A stretch of DNA of 7,419 nt from Gammaproteobacteria bacterium (lineage in GTDB: Bacteria > Pseudomonadota > Gammaproteobacteria > Xanthomonadales > Marinicellaceae). Below are positions 7,040 through 7,419 of the stretch, piece by piece. The stretch is from the NCBI GenBank assembly GCA_030426705.1, contig JAUHXW010000139.1:1-7419 (forward strand), read 5' to 3'. The notes beneath the pieces were generated by a model, which was not told the origin of the DNA, made no database searches, and was given only the letters and a program-made list of their open reading frames with translations. Both the position numbers and the translations under genes were made by a program. Position 1 is the first letter of the stretch. Every line of letters starts with the position of its first letter.

Positions 7040-7107
7040 CCCTATATGTCTCCGACGGGTGTCATTTTTGAGCTGTTAATGTTCACAATCAACATACAAG
7101 CCTAGCG

Positions 7108-7126
7108 CACTGAGCCTGTCGAAGTG
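7108..7126 (+). repeat. Short palindromic repeat, copy 4
   Basis: The sequence is cactgagcctgtcgaagtg, differing from copy 1 by one base although it is 6.5 kb away across the glt operon. The cact/agtg arms are intact and extend to gcact/agtgc. The surrounding 34 bp (7105-7138) align with 672-705. It lies about 60 bp downstream of the stop of the minus-strand membrane protein gene, so like the other copies it is near a gene 3' end. Confidence 0.8.
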
Positions 7127-7187
7127 CTCATCCGGCTTGCTATATGACTGAGCCTATGTCTACTACCAAGATGACATGAATTTAGAT

Positions 7188-7419
7188 TTAAATAGTCTGT
7201 GTCACTGTAGGCAATTGTGGTTCGGTTTTATCTGGCAGCTGTTTTTGTTCAAATGCTCGGGTGGCGGCATCCAGTTTGGCTTGTTCTTCAAGTAGTGCCA
7301 CGTGCATTTTGCGGTACATTTTCAAAGAATAAAAACTGAATGGACTGAAGAACAGTTTGATGATGACTGGCATGAGCTCAATGGCTATGAAGAATATTTT
7401 TAACATCCAGCTGAACAAG
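7188..7419 (-). CDS. Membrane protein C-terminus, possibly DUF4407 family (5' end outside window)
   Basis: The frame is open from the window edge to the TAA at 7188-7190, giving 77 residues. The first in-frame codon, TTG at 7418, is read here as an internal Leu: the gene very probably continues beyond the edge. The visible part starts with a hydrophobic segment (MLKIFFIAIELMPVIIKLFF) that fits a transmembrane helix. It then has a charged, helix-prone stretch (MYRKMHVALLEEQAKLDAATRAFEQ) and a short Pro/Thr-rich tail. The pattern F-I-A-I-E-x-x-P-V-x-x-K-L followed by an aromatic-rich turn recalls the last membrane helix of DUF4407 proteins, as remembered and not searched. The function of that family is unclear. 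It is transcribed in the same direction as gltBD but separated by 544 bp, so a shared operon is unlikely. The existence of a gene is fairly sure; the family is tentative. Confidence 0.5.
   Translation of the reverse strand, partial: LFSWMLKIFFIAIELMPVIIKLFFSPFSFYSLKMYRKMHVALLEEQAKLDAATRAFEQKQLPDKTEPQLPTVTQTI

Larger units (their letters stand above)
6644..7187. other. 544-bp non-coding region upstream of gltB
   Basis: No open reading frame of useful size lies on either strand. Nearest gltB is its leader (6644-6737) with a possible promoter and a dyad. From about 6834 to 7039 the sequence is unusually rich in inverted repeats (listed separately). At 7108-7126 sits the fourth copy of the short palindromic repeat. 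The last 60 bp before 7188 hold the 3' flank of the membrane protein gene; I see only a weak 5-bp dyad there (atgtc/gacat, 7155-7175) and no clear terminator. Confidence 0.75.

Noticed and set aside
7050..7069. gacgggtgtc followed by attttt, considered as an intrinsic terminator on the + strand
   Set aside because: The stem is only three base pairs and no gene on the + strand ends upstream of it.

Overview
The window is almost entirely housekeeping metabolism from a Gram-negative bacterium of moderate GC. The HemN tail resembles gammaproteobacterial HemN residue for residue over long stretches, so a gammaproteobacterium is the best guess; the genus cannot be resolved from this sequence. There is no phage, CRISPR, rRNA, tRNA or recognisable transposase gene.

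Layout. Positions 1-554 (+) hold the C-terminal end of hemN, the oxygen-independent coproporphyrinogen III dehydrogenase, whose 5' part is outside the window. Positions 555-704 are a convergent gap with three copies of a short palindromic repeat, spaced about 54 bp apart in alternating orientation. Positions 705-2168 (-) are gltD and 2168-6643 (-) are gltB, the small and large subunits of NADPH-dependent glutamate synthase (GOGAT). They form a tight two-gene operon, with a one-base stop/start overlap and a near-perfect Shine-Dalgarno sequence written inside the last codons of gltB. Positions 6644-7187 are a 544-bp non-coding region with the gltB leader, a possible promoter and dyad operator, a hairpin-rich block of unknown nature, and a fourth copy of the palindromic repeat. 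Positions 7188-7419 (-) are the 3' end of a membrane protein gene, tentatively a DUF4407-type protein, cut by the window edge.

How the genes work together. GltB releases ammonia from glutamine in its N-terminal amidotransferase domain and channels it to the FMN/3Fe-4S domain, where 2-oxoglutarate is converted to glutamate. GltD supplies electrons from NADPH through FAD and Fe-S centres. All key residues I could place are intact, so the enzyme should be functional. HemN belongs to haem synthesis. Glutamate is the distant precursor of haem in bacteria that use the C5 pathway, but the convergent arrangement gives no evidence of co-regulation.

The coding regions hold no previously undescribed system. 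The parts worth a second look are the non-coding ones: the repeat family with compensatory arm changes, the hairpin-rich block at about 6834-7039, and the gltB leader with an 18-codon upstream reading frame whose stop overlaps the gltB start.
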